Virus record (IMG/VR): IMGVR_UViG_3300025011_000055
Span: 1 to 56,796 of that record
Reading direction: 5' to 3' (one strand)
DNA length: 56,796 bases
DNA from: a virus
Below, in pieces: positions 7,045-14,932 of the stretch. Position 1 is the first letter of the stretch, and each line of letters begins with the position of its first letter. The translations under genes were made by a program, and so were the position numbers. Below the pieces are notes generated by a model. That model saw only the letters and a program-made list of their open reading frames with translations. It had not been told where the DNA came from and made no database searches.

Positions 7045-7983
7045 TTAATATGCCCGAAGCAACATATAGCTGAATGCATGAGCATTAGAAGGATCAGCCG
7101 AGCACGTAACTGTCATAGTATCAGCAGTCATCACAACCTTGAGAATGCTATCCGTATCATTCGTAGTATTATAAATAACGATAGGAATATCTGTGGCAAG
7201 CGCTCCAGAGATAGTAACTGCCTCCGCTGCTGCACCACCAACTGTCGTATGCGTTCCAGCATAAGCAATATAATGACTTGGCTTGAACGTACCGCGAGGT
7301 CTGATAACAACATAGTGAAGACTATGTACAGTGCTAGGATCAGCCGAGCAAGTAACCGTAATAGTATTAGCAGTGCAAACTATATCACTAATAGTATCAG
7401 TGTCATTTGTTGCACCATAATTAACAAAAGCCATATCAGTAGCCAAAACACCAGCAACCGTAATAGCTTCTGCAGCAGCACCACCAACCGTAACATGTGT
7501 ACCAGCTGCAACTATGTCCCATTCAGGAATACATCTATTCCTTAACAAGGCATAATCATATCCATGTGCTGTACTAGGATCTGCACTACCTACAATAGTA
7601 ATTGTATTATCAGTAGCTATAGCAGAAACTATCTGATCATTATCATCAGAAACTTCATGATTAACAATAGCTATGTCAGTGGAAAGAATCAGTCCACTTC
7701 GAGTAATAACCTCAGTCGTATCACCTCCGGCAGAAGTAACTGGACCTTCAGCCAGCTTAATGCCATAACCATAAGTTGGGCCAACAGGAACAAACAAGCA
7801 CGATGCAGCAGTGCCCATATTTATCCATTGAGCTGCCTGCCCAAGAGCTACATCAGTCTTAGTGAATGTACATCCAGGATTATATCCTGCAGAACCAGAT
7901 GCAGGAACCGTAGATCCTGAAGCCATAGATTTATTTCTGGAAGTATCAAGTGTGATACCGTTTGGAAAGTTTGTTACGCCCAT
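7045..7983 (-). CDS. structural protein with three tandem domains (312 aa)
   Basis: Start at MGVTNFPNG because GGAGAA lies just upstream. After an N-terminal segment of about 80 residues the protein holds three tandem repeats of about 65-80 residues, each with a (A/T)xxITxxGxLxTDxxIV core, a (N/D)DtD segment and ending SADPS.(A/V)H....Y..(L/I)R. The last two are closest (both begin AGTH.TVGGAAAEA). This points to an array of beta domains, as in head-decoration or head-fibre proteins. It lies immediately downstream of the major capsid gene. Confidence 0.65.
   Translation of the reverse strand: MGVTNFPNGITLDTSRNKSMASGSTVPASGSAGYNPGCTFTKTDVALGQAAQWINMGTAASCLFVPVGPTYGYGIKLAEGPVTSAGGDTTEVITRSGLILSTDIAIVNHEVSDDNDQIVSAIATDNTITIVGSADPSTAHGYDYALLRNRCIPEWDIVAAGTHVTVGGAAAEAITVAGVLATDMAFVNYGATNDTDTISDIVCTANTITVTCSADPSTVHSLHYVVIRPRGTFKPSHYIAYAGTHTTVGGAAAEAVTISGALATDIPIVIYNTTNDTDSILKVVMTADTMTVTCSADPSNAHAFSYMLLRAY
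7051..7745 (-). repeat. three tandem coding repeats of about 200-240 bp
   Basis: DNA encoding the three related protein domains of the gene at 7045-7983: approximately 7745-7545 (most diverged), 7508-7300 and 7262-7051. They share the phrase AGTGCTnGGATCnGC-type segment for the SADPS motif and the GGTGGTGCAGC-type segment for GGAAAEA. Boundaries are approximate. Confidence 0.6.
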
Positions 7984-8063
7984 AATTTTCTCCACTGGGA
8001 CAATTCTTCTTATCTCAAAGAACTGCCTGAAAGATTTTAACTTTCATTTACCCACTTTATTAA

Positions 8064-8137
8064 GACCGTTCTAAGCTCGTCACAAAGAACGGTCAGTTGA
8101 CATCTTTAGTCTTGGGCGTTCAATTATGAACACCAAG
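8064..8137 (-). promoter_or_regulatory. two hairpins downstream of the major capsid gene
   Basis: Hairpin one: GACCGTTCT at 8064-8072 pairs perfectly with AGAACGGTC at 8086-8094. Hairpin two: CTTGG (8111-8115) and CCAAG (8133-8137) close around the palindrome GTTCAATTATGAAC (8118-8131). They lie between the capsid stop and the next gene, without a long T tract, so mRNA stabilisation, processing or partial termination after the most highly expressed gene is more likely than a simple terminator. Confidence 0.5.
8118..8131. promoter_or_regulatory. GTTC-N6-GAAC palindrome, copy 1
   Basis: GTTCAATTATGAAC. One of six palindromes of this form in non-coding parts of the window. This copy is embedded in the hairpin downstream of the capsid gene, so it could be an RNA element rather than an operator. 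Confidence 0.45.
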
Positions 8138-8140
8138 TTA

Positions 8141-9064
8141 TCATGCAGCACCAGGCGAACCAAAAATACCTCGTGGATCAGACCAACCAAACGAACCACG
8201 AAAAGTCGCTTTGAACTTTGCATTCTCAGTATCAAAGTCATTCTCAGTACCAAAAGCATCCGGCCGACGTTCCATATACTTCAGACCATCGGGACAGTTG
8301 GTTTTAATAAACCATGCATCACTATCCGTCAGGTAATGATTTACAGCAATGCCTTGTGGAAACTTCTTCGAAGCCCGAATTGCATTGATATCATTATTCG
8401 CATTGCCTGATTGCCCAATAGATTCGAGAATCCGCATAGCGTCAAATTCAAGAGCAGTCGGGATGATCAACTTCTGGGGCATAATCGCAATCTTAAGTCC
8501 ACGATCAGTAGTGAATGCTGCAATATCAATGCATGCCTGCTCGAGAGCAGCTTCACTAAGATCTGCGGCAGTAGCAAGTTCATTACGCCAAGTACCACCA
8601 GACTTGTTCGGATGATCAGTAGCACAAAGCTCCTTGCCATCACTATTAGTTCCCATGGTATAAGCTGCAGTAAACGCCCGATTAAGTATGTTTGCCCCAA
8701 TGATCTCTTTGGTCTGACGAATGGAGAAGGCCAGCGCATTTGCACGACGCAGCGCAACAGTTACAGCTATACCGTCTTCGTACATCTCACGAGTAATAAT
8801 AAACCCAAGACCATACGTCACATGAGTGTAGCGACTAACAAAGCCCTGCTCCTGCTCGTCATATGCAATCCCTGCGCCCTCAGTCTTCACAGCCGCAAGA
8901 CCGAACCCAGTTACACCAGCTTCCTCTTCGAAAGCCTTTGTAGAGTTACCCTTCTCAAAAATGTCCAAATATTCAATCGGATATTCTTTATATTTCTGCC
9001 CGAACCAAGTCTTTACACCAGGCACAAGATCTTTTGCAAAATTACTAGTAGTAATAATACCCAT
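8141..9064 (-). CDS. major capsid protein
   Basis: A 307-residue protein with the organisation of HK97-fold capsid proteins related to Mu gpT-like families: an N-terminal arm (ITTSNFAKDLVPGVKTWFGQ), a central helix-rich region (REMYEDGIAVTVALRRANALAFSIRQ), the ATDHP segment, and a C-terminal part with WFIKTNCPDGLKYMERR and a glycine-rich FRGSFGWSDPRGIFGS end. It lies downstream of scaffold and head genes, as usual. Ribosome binding site AAAGGAGC precedes the ATG. The call rests on recognition of pattern and context. Confidence 0.85.
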   Translation of the reverse strand: MGIITTSNFAKDLVPGVKTWFGQKYKEYPIEYLDIFEKGNSTKAFEEEAGVTGFGLAAVKTEGAGIAYDEQEQGFVSRYTHVTYGLGFIITREMYEDGIAVTVALRRANALAFSIRQTKEIIGANILNRAFTAAYTMGTNSDGKELCATDHPNKSGGTWRNELATAADLSEAALEQACIDIAAFTTDRGLKIAIMPQKLIIPTALEFDAMRILESIGQSGNANNDINAIRASKKFPQGIAVNHYLTDSDAWFIKTNCPDGLKYMERRPDAFGTENDFDTENAKFKATFRGSFGWSDPRGIFGSPGAA

Positions 9065-9117
9065 TTGTAAGCTCCTTTAAAATGATGATTAATTATCCAA
9101 AGTTAATAAGCAACTAA

Positions 9118-9714
9118 TTAAACATCAGTTGAAATAGTCAGGCCCAGCTCATGCTCTCCGAAAAGAATTTCCCACTTGGCATAATCTCCAAGCTCATTAT
9201 CGTCACGATTCACAAGCCTCAAAATTCTGCAGTTACCACTAGTATCAGTGCCGGTGTCACTGGAGTCAAGTTCCATCGCAGACTTGCCAGTAGCAGTTGA
9301 ACCCGAGCCGACTACAAAGTTAGTAGAAAGTCCAACCATTGCAGCAGTAATAGAGTTGGCATCACTATCTTCCTGGACCTCAAAAATAACCTGAGGATCA
9401 TCAACTACCAGACAATACATTGCAGTAGCTGCCGGCCTATAGGCACGAAGCGGAGTATCAGCCTGAATCATCACATAAGGATTATCACCAAAACCAATTA
9501 CAACACCTCGTACAGCTGCTCCAGCAGTAGCTTGGGCAACAGTAGGATACTTGCCAGTTGCATCTGCAGATCCAGCACTTTTAACTGCATCACCCTTAAA
9601 AACTGCAGTATTATCAGTACTGGGAATGTAATAAACATTTGCCTGACCATTCCAGGGAGACCCGTTCAAATGTTTGACCGGCTTAAAGCCGAAAGGAGTA
9701 TCAAGATTTGCCAT
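9118..9714 (-). CDS. head decoration/stabilisation-type protein (198 aa)
   Basis: Begins MANLDTPFGFKPVKHLNGSPWNG, the typical start of a group of head proteins encoded next to Mu gpT-like capsid genes. The rest is beta-rich (VFKGDAVKSAG, AVRGVVIGFGDNPYVMIQADTPLRAYR, QVIFEVQED), like capsid decoration proteins. It lies directly upstream of the major capsid gene. No catalytic motif is seen. Confidence 0.7.
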   Translation of the reverse strand: MANLDTPFGFKPVKHLNGSPWNGQANVYYIPSTDNTAVFKGDAVKSAGSADATGKYPTVAQATAGAAVRGVVIGFGDNPYVMIQADTPLRAYRPAATAMYCLVVDDPQVIFEVQEDSDANSITAAMVGLSTNFVVGSGSTATGKSAMELDSSDTGTDTSGNCRILRLVNRDDNELGDYAKWEILFGEHELGLTISTDV

Positions 9715-9742
9715 ATTTTTTACCTCAACAAAAATTTAAATT

Positions 9743-10156
9743 TTACGAAATAGTCACACTTCCAGACAAGCCATCTCTACCCTCGCCACGAGAGTTCCGC
9801 TTAATTTGGTTTTCTACCTCACTAATCTTGGCTTGTGATTCGGCTCGGTCTGCCTCATAAATCTCTTCTGGGATCTCCATTAGAACAGCTCGCTGATTGT
9901 TACCCACACTAGGATTAGTGGCACTACCGATGTTGGTCGGTCTGCCAATCTTTGAATCCCCAACAGGTGAGCCATCATCAACAGTGTGCCATCCAGCGTC
10001 CTTGAACATCTGAAGGCGATCTCCAGTATCATTAACAAATCGGCGCACGAAACCGACCTTCTTCGGTGCAGTCAAGATATTCCTCGACCCTAAAGGTATT
10101 CTTTTTCGCGGTTGCTCGCTTTTAACACTCTCTGTATTTTTTGCCTGCTCTGTCAT
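9743..10156 (-). CDS. hypothetical head-region protein (137 aa)
   Basis: Not recognised. Residues 1-40 are basic (KRIPLGSRNILTAPK), followed by GFVRRFVNDTGDRLQMFKDAGWHTVDD, a segment often seen in small phage head-operon proteins, then a helical acidic-basic region at about 95-125. It sits between scaffold and decoration-type genes, so a role in head assembly is likely. Confidence 0.6.
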   Translation of the reverse strand: MTEQAKNTESVKSEQPRKRIPLGSRNILTAPKKVGFVRRFVNDTGDRLQMFKDAGWHTVDDGSPVGDSKIGRPTNIGSATNPSVGNNQRAVLMEIPEEIYEADRAESQAKISEVENQIKRNSRGEGRDGLSGSVTIS

Positions 10157-10171
10157 AACATAATCCTCTTA

Positions 10172-11119
10172 TTATTCTTGCATACTTGCAATATCTTTAA
10201 TATATTGTTCTTCGGACATTATGCCCCCGCGAACAAATTGATTCATGATACTAACTTGGTCAGGCGTAAGATCAGCCTTACTAAAACTAGTTGTAGCACC
10301 TTTATTGTTTGAGCCTTTATCAACAGGAGAAACAGGTCCGATTGGTTTCGTTGCAACATTGGCAACAGTTGCAGATTTAACAGTAGTAAACTTTTCTGGA
10401 AAAACTTCCTGAACTTTCTGCCGTACCAGTGCATAAATCCTCGGCAGTGGCGCTCCAACATAATTCTGCGCTACACTATCAGCAAACTGTGCCATCTCGT
10501 TGTCTTCTAAATACCATTGATTATCCTGAATCCATTCATCATATACAGGATTTTCAACAGCACCAGCCTTGCTACTATCGTTAATTTTTGGTGCAACAAG
10601 ATCATTTTTCTTTGCTTCAATTTGTGCATCCAGTTCCTCTACTTTATCAACATCAGCAAGCTCAATTGCAGACTTGCGTTCCTTCTTAAGAGTTTCTATT
10701 TCAGCAGTTAACTTCTTAACTTCAGTCTGATAAACTTTCTCATTGTGCTCTTTCAAAGCATTAACGGAGGCCTGAACTGCACTAAGATTCTCCTTTAAGT
10801 CTTTGTTGTGCTTACTCATTGCCTTCTGAATGTCTTTTGATCTCAGAATGTAGGTGACTGCATCAACTGCGTCTTCACCTACATGATCAGCACGCCAGCC
10901 AAGTTGTGCAGCAAGTTCTTCTACAGAAGGCTCAATCTTGGTTTGATCAGAATCAGCATTACCATTAGGGGTTTTAGTTTGATTGGAAGATCGATCATCA
11001 CCAGAGTTAGTTGCCACAACAGACTTGCTGATATCATCAGTAGTTTCTGTTGCTTCTGTAGAAGAACCATCAGTTGCTTCGGCTGCCATAATAATGTCTT
11101 GCACAAATTCTTCTGCCAT
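10172..11119 (-). CDS. scaffolding protein candidate (315 aa)
   Basis: An acidic low-complexity N-terminus (about residues 1-65), a segment LAAQLGWRADHVGEDAVDAVTYI, a long charged coiled coil at about 95-175 (KALKEHN, KLTAEIETLKKERK, VDKVEELDAQIEAKKNDL) and a polar C-terminus. Charged coiled-coil proteins just upstream of the capsid genes are typically internal scaffolds. Neighbouring genes are a GroES-like protein upstream and head proteins downstream. Confidence 0.7.
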   Translation of the reverse strand: MAEEFVQDIIMAAEATDGSSTEATETTDDISKSVVATNSGDDRSSNQTKTPNGNADSDQTKIEPSVEELAAQLGWRADHVGEDAVDAVTYILRSKDIQKAMSKHNKDLKENLSAVQASVNALKEHNEKVYQTEVKKLTAEIETLKKERKSAIELADVDKVEELDAQIEAKKNDLVAPKINDSSKAGAVENPVYDEWIQDNQWYLEDNEMAQFADSVAQNYVGAPLPRIYALVRQKVQEVFPEKFTTVKSATVANVATKPIGPVSPVDKGSNNKGATTSFSKADLTPDQVSIMNQFVRGGIMSEEQYIKDIASMQE

Positions 11120-11131
11120 AATAACACCTAT

Positions 11132-11467
11132 TTAAAAGAGTAACCGAGCCAAAACATCATTATCATTAATCAATACATAAGAGTCGTCATCCTTCCCGCT
11201 CATAGAGACACCAGCATATCGGGAGTAACTAATCTTATCGCCAACTTCTGCCCAGGCAATACCATCATCAAGGTCTTTCCAGGCAGTAGGTCCGATGGCA
11301 ACCAAAGTTCCAACTGTTGCTGCTTGCTGTTCTTTTTCCCGAATTGTTTCAGGCAAATAGATTCCGCCCTTAGTCTTTTCTTCAACCTTCTCAGGAAGTA
11401 CCAACAAATGCCCGCCAGTCGGTAAGATGCCAGATTGATTAATATCACTAATGTTTTCTGTGCTCAT
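11132..11467 (-). CDS. GroES-like co-chaperonin (Cpn10)
   Basis: A 111-residue protein with the Cpn10 layout: an N-terminal strand GGHLLVLPEKVEEKTKGGIYLPET containing the mobile-loop region, GTLVAIGPTAWK, then GDKISYSRYAGVSM and a C-terminal YVLINDNDVLARL (compare GroES Y.I..E.DILA). Phage co-chaperonins such as T4 Gp31 replace host GroES so that GroEL can fold the large capsid protein. Its place between portal and scaffold/capsid genes fits that job. About ten residues longer at the N-terminus than bacterial GroES. Confidence 0.88.
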   Translation of the reverse strand: MSTENISDINQSGILPTGGHLLVLPEKVEEKTKGGIYLPETIREKEQQAATVGTLVAIGPTAWKDLDDGIAWAEVGDKISYSRYAGVSMSGKDDDSYVLINDNDVLARLLF

Positions 11468-11514
11468 AATTATTACCCTTTTAAATAATTGTTATTCTTA
11501 ATAACTGCGTATGC

Positions 11515-11769
11515 TTAGTAACCGCTTACTTCGTCAACTTCATTATCTACAGCATCACCTTCAAAAGAAATATTCAATATTTGATCAAGCCCTTCAATAT
11601 TTCCAACAACCCTATTTGTCATGCCATGAGTCTCATAAGCATTTTGACCAATAGTATTTCCATTACTTAACTTACTTTCCATAATCTTACGAACTTTTCT
11701 AAGTTCTGTAAGGATCTCTGTTGTGACGGCATTAGTTTTCCACTCTTGGAATTGTTCACTAGTTAGCAT
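11515..11769 (-). CDS. hypothetical protein (84 aa)
   Basis: The start MLTSEQFQEWKTN is preferred; the frame is open for 13 more codons upstream from a TTG that overlaps the Tad2-like gene. The sequence is helical with the phrase MLTSEQFQEW...TTEILTELRK, seen in small phage proteins of unknown function next to portal or capsid genes. No membrane segment. Confidence 0.55.
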   Translation of the reverse strand: MLTSEQFQEWKTNAVTTEILTELRKVRKIMESKLSNGNTIGQNAYETHGMTNRVVGNIEGLDQILNISFEGDAVDNEVDEVSGY

Positions 11770-11789
11770 CTTGATACCATAAGTATAGG

Positions 11790-12044
11790 TTATTCTACAA
11801 TAATCCAATCTTCTGCAAGCATATCTGTCTGACTAGCTAGCCAAGGAACTCTTGCATTAATATGATTTTTAGGGGCAGTTTTACTTGCTGGTGTAGATGG
11901 ATAATTCATATAAATGTATGGAAGAGTCATTTTGCTAAAAGAATCTGGCACCTGCAATTCAAGACTTAAGCCTTTTCCATTCCATCCTTCACGAGCTACT
12001 TTTCCCCTAAGCTTTAGTGCCCTTATAGCATCTCCAAAGTCCAT
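11790..12044 (-). CDS. Tad2-like anti-Thoeris protein (DUF2829 family)
   Basis: Residues from the start read MDFGDAIRALKLRGKVAREGWNG, then a variable middle and a C-terminus VPWLASQTDMLAEDW, the signature of DUF2829/Tad2. Characterised Tad2 proteins bind the cyclic ADP-ribose-type signal made by Thoeris ThsB TIR proteins and so block that defence. Length (84 aa) fits. The start is the ATG eight bases after GAGGAGAA; five codons upstream remain open. The location in the virion-gene operon is unusual for an anti-defence gene, which is usually expressed early. Ligand binding is inferred from the family. Confidence 0.85.
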   Translation of the reverse strand: MDFGDAIRALKLRGKVAREGWNGKGLSLELQVPDSFSKMTLPYIYMNYPSTPASKTAPKNHINARVPWLASQTDMLAEDWIIVE

Positions 12045-12055
12045 CTGAGTTCTCC

Positions 12056-12223
12056 TCAATTCTGATTAACCTTCTCCAACTCTTTCTTTCGCTTATTTGC
12101 AGCAGTTGTTACATTCCCAGCATAAAAAACATTCTTGTCAGCAGTGTCACTTTTATTTTTACCAAGGCCAAGTGCACGTAAAAAAGAAAACGTACCTTTC
12201 TTCTTCTTGCTTAATTCATCCAT
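12056..12223 (-). CDS. small basic protein (55 aa)
   Basis: Starts MDELSKKKKGTFSFLRALGL, preceded by AAGGAGAT at a good distance. Lysine-rich at both ends, with NVFYAGNVTTAANKRKK in the middle. It ends 12 bases before the start of the Tad2-like gene and shares its transcription unit. Not recognised. The strong ribosome binding site and lack of overlap support a real gene. Confidence 0.6.
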   Translation of the reverse strand: MDELSKKKKGTFSFLRALGLGKNKSDTADKNVFYAGNVTTAANKRKKELEKVNQN

Positions 12224-12277
12224 ATTATCTCCTTAACTATATTCACGTTTCACCGTGCTTTCTTTTAATCCTAACTA

Positions 12278-12493
12278 TTATTCTTCTTTTGTTGCCACGA
12301 TCTTATTGCTGCAAGCCAAGGTTATTGTACCAGCACCCAAATGACCTACACCAAATGACATCTGATGGATTGCAGAGATAGCGCCATGCAAAACATGTCT
12401 ATCCGTGCAGATGTCTTTCTTGATGCAATCTCCCTGACCTTCAGGTGTTGCTGATGGATAATTACAACATGGTGTTACAAGTGAATATGACAT
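12278..12493 (-). CDS. hypothetical cysteine-containing protein (71 aa)
   Basis: The start MSYSLVTPCCN is preceded by CAAGGAGAATAAT; a longer in-frame start would overlap the portal gene. Six cysteines (PCCN, GDC, DIC, ACSN) and a glycine-rich C-terminal half. It follows the portal gene by one base. Function unknown. Confidence 0.6.
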   Translation of the reverse strand: MSYSLVTPCCNYPSATPEGQGDCIKKDICTDRHVLHGAISAIHQMSFGVGHLGAGTITLACSNKIVATKEE

Positions 12494-12494
12494 A

Positions 12495-14729
12495 TTATTC
12501 TCCTTGATTGTTATTCTCTGAAACATACTCTCGCTTCATTGTACTTTCTTTTAATCCACCAGGTGCTTTGCCTAAACTTTGCTGACTTCGCCCGAGTTCT
12601 AATTGACCAGAAATTTGCTTATCCTTAAGAGCTAAATCTGTAGCATCATTATCCATGTCTGCAATTGTCTTCTCTTGTTCAAGTTGTTTACCAGGAATCT
12701 CTGTCATAATCTTCTGAGTTTCCGCATTCAACTTGGCGACCTTTGCACTTAGTTCTGTAATCTCAGCCTGGAGTTTCTGCATCGCGAGTTGTTCAGCTGG
12801 ATCAGTCTGGTCTTCTGCAGGAAAGAACCTCTCAACATCTTCGATATCAAGTGCAAGTAAATACTGTCGCAAGATTTCCTGATCATTCAAACCTTGGCCT
12901 CGCAGCTCTAGCATGGCCTTCGCCTTGAGAAGCCGCTGCATCATTGTCGTGCTGTTCGGATCACTAACCGGAACAACATCGAAATCTGCACTAGAGAAGT
13001 CAGCCTGAACAATTGCCTGCTGATCATCCAGGACAACACTATATGTCATCTGATCTAAATAAAGAGCATTCAGTCTTCGTAACTTTATGAACTCCTTATA
13101 TTGACTTCGGTACAATCGCTTGTGAATTGCACTGTAGACTTGCAGCCCCTGTTCAATAAGGGCAAGTACAGACTCAGCCGGAACATTCGCACCAGGAGAA
13201 TTACCAGCAAGAATCTCTGTCATGCCGGCAAGTTCTTTACCACTCTCGATTAGCAAGCCGAGCAATTGAAAGAGAACATTACTTGGCTCACGCACTGGCA
13301 TTGGGAAGATGTTCTTGCGAAGATCGTCGCCTGTTGCATCTACTGGCTTCCACTCGCCTGACTTGACCTGAATTGATTTGCCCCTGCCAAGCTTAAGGCC
13401 TCTCCCTAGGAAACCAGACTGACGATTTGATAACGTCCCTGCATCAAGCAATTGATTAATAACTGTGTTTATGGCTGAGTTACTGCTCATCAACAGTGAG
13501 CCAAACCCCATGCCATAAAAGCCTCCATCAATCGCTGGCATGAAAATAAAGCGAGTAAAGTATTGCTCTGGGAGGATCTTAACAATTGGTCCGTCTAGAT
13601 CAACTACGCCAGATTCATCAGACTTGCGAATAATCCCATCCGTGGCAAACCGAGGAGATATGCGAACTAACTTCTGTGATTGTTCATGAACAGTTACTAC
13701 ATACGGCTCTTGATAGCCATCATTATCTAAGTCATACCAACGATGTTGTTCAAGAAACAAATGTGGAGTATCTTCATCTACATCAGCAGTCTTATCACTG
13801 GTTGCCTGACCAAGTTCAGCTACATCAAACTTGATAAAAATCCCAGAATTGATGCGCTCAACAATTTCATTATGGTACAAATAGATTCTATGAGTTACTC
13901 GTGGAGCCCTCTCCAATGATTCGGCAAAGTAATTTACAACCAAATCATCAGCAAAGACTATCTGAGATACGGACTTCCTCTCAATCGAATCGAAGTAACT
14001 CTTTTTGAATACACAACCGATTGCGGGCAAGGTAAAAAGTAGCTGGTCAACTCCTTCTTCCCAATCTTCCATTAGGGACAGAAGCTGGAAAGACATAAAC
14101 TGAGAAATTCGGTTGGCCTTATCAAACTTACGATTGTCTGGATCAGTTCCTATGACCTTACCTTTGACAACTTCATTACCTTTAATAAGCTCAGGATATG
14201 CCCTAGCAGCAAACTGGATGCAAGCATTAATTATTAATGGGTACTTAACATTAGCAACAACTTCGCCTGCATAGACTTTCTTCTTTACGAGCAGCTTAGC
14301 CAGGTCGATGATCTGCACATTGAGTGCTTCCCATTCAGTTCGGCTAGCCAAATCTAGCTTGTAGCCTTCCAGGACTTTAGTCGTAATATCTGCTAAGGTT
14401 TCCTTATTTTGTTTATCAGCAAGATTAGTGATAAGTACAACTGCTTCAGCTCTGAGAGCTTCTTTTTCCACAAGAGCAGTCGTGGTAGGATCAACTTGAA
14501 TTGGCGCTATAATATCCTCGATAGGTTCCTCAGTTGCCCAAAATGGAACTTGGCCCATGAGACTAGCTTGCTCGTCATCTGGAAGGTTTGTGCCTGTGTT
14601 CAAGGTTGAGTTGGTTCGTGTAGGCAGCTTTGCTGCTTGACCAGCTATAATTGCATTCGCCATCGGAGTCGCTGGATTGCCTGGATCAACAAGTTCCTCT
14701 ACAGGAAATTCAAAACCATTATTAGCCAT
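12495..14729 (-). CDS. portal protein
   Basis: A 744-residue protein immediately downstream of the large terminase. The N-terminal 60 residues are low-complexity; then a long helical region, the core AIGCVFKKSYFDS, VVNYFAESLERAPRVTHRIYL and YRSQYKEFIKLRRLNALYLDQM, and a C-terminal coiled coil at about 640-690 (QKLQAEITELSAKVAKLNAET), as in the large portal proteins of podoviruses. Portals form the dodecameric DNA channel and terminase dock. A late-gene position and size both fit. Confidence 0.82.
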   Translation of the reverse strand: MANNGFEFPVEELVDPGNPATPMANAIIAGQAAKLPTRTNSTLNTGTNLPDDEQASLMGQVPFWATEEPIEDIIAPIQVDPTTTALVEKEALRAEAVVLITNLADKQNKETLADITTKVLEGYKLDLASRTEWEALNVQIIDLAKLLVKKKVYAGEVVANVKYPLIINACIQFAARAYPELIKGNEVVKGKVIGTDPDNRKFDKANRISQFMSFQLLSLMEDWEEGVDQLLFTLPAIGCVFKKSYFDSIERKSVSQIVFADDLVVNYFAESLERAPRVTHRIYLYHNEIVERINSGIFIKFDVAELGQATSDKTADVDEDTPHLFLEQHRWYDLDNDGYQEPYVVTVHEQSQKLVRISPRFATDGIIRKSDESGVVDLDGPIVKILPEQYFTRFIFMPAIDGGFYGMGFGSLLMSSNSAINTVINQLLDAGTLSNRQSGFLGRGLKLGRGKSIQVKSGEWKPVDATGDDLRKNIFPMPVREPSNVLFQLLGLLIESGKELAGMTEILAGNSPGANVPAESVLALIEQGLQVYSAIHKRLYRSQYKEFIKLRRLNALYLDQMTYSVVLDDQQAIVQADFSSADFDVVPVSDPNSTTMMQRLLKAKAMLELRGQGLNDQEILRQYLLALDIEDVERFFPAEDQTDPAEQLAMQKLQAEITELSAKVAKLNAETQKIMTEIPGKQLEQEKTIADMDNDATDLALKDKQISGQLELGRSQQSLGKAPGGLKESTMKREYVSENNNQGE

Positions 14730-14746
14730 TATTAATTTCCTGATAT

Positions 14747-14929
14747 CTAATTTTCTTCTTGATGTACAATAAGTCTTACACCATCTATGATACTATTAAC
14801 TTTTGGACAGCATATACATATAGTATCAATAATATGTGGTGTGATAGGTTTAAAAAATGTTTTAGATACAATAATAGTTGGTATTACATGTAATTCTCCA
14901 GGAATCTTATATACAGACCAACAACTCAT
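14747..14929 (-). CDS. small hypothetical protein (60 aa)
   Basis: An AT-rich frame between the terminase and portal genes, starting three bases after the terminase stop. Sequence MSCWSVYKIPGELHVIPTII then a CICC pair. The ribosome binding site is weak (CAGGATAC). Codon use is more AT-rich than its neighbours, so it may be an inserted small gene, or not translated. Confidence 0.4.
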   Translation of the reverse strand: MSCWSVYKIPGELHVIPTIIVSKTFFKPITPHIIDTICICCPKVNSIIDGVRLIVHQEEN

Positions 14930-14932
14930 GAT

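Noticed and set aside
8411-9070. 219-codon plus-strand frame antisense to the major capsid gene
   Set aside because: No ribosome binding site, biased composition as expected of a shadow frame, and the capsid frame on the other strand is clearly real.
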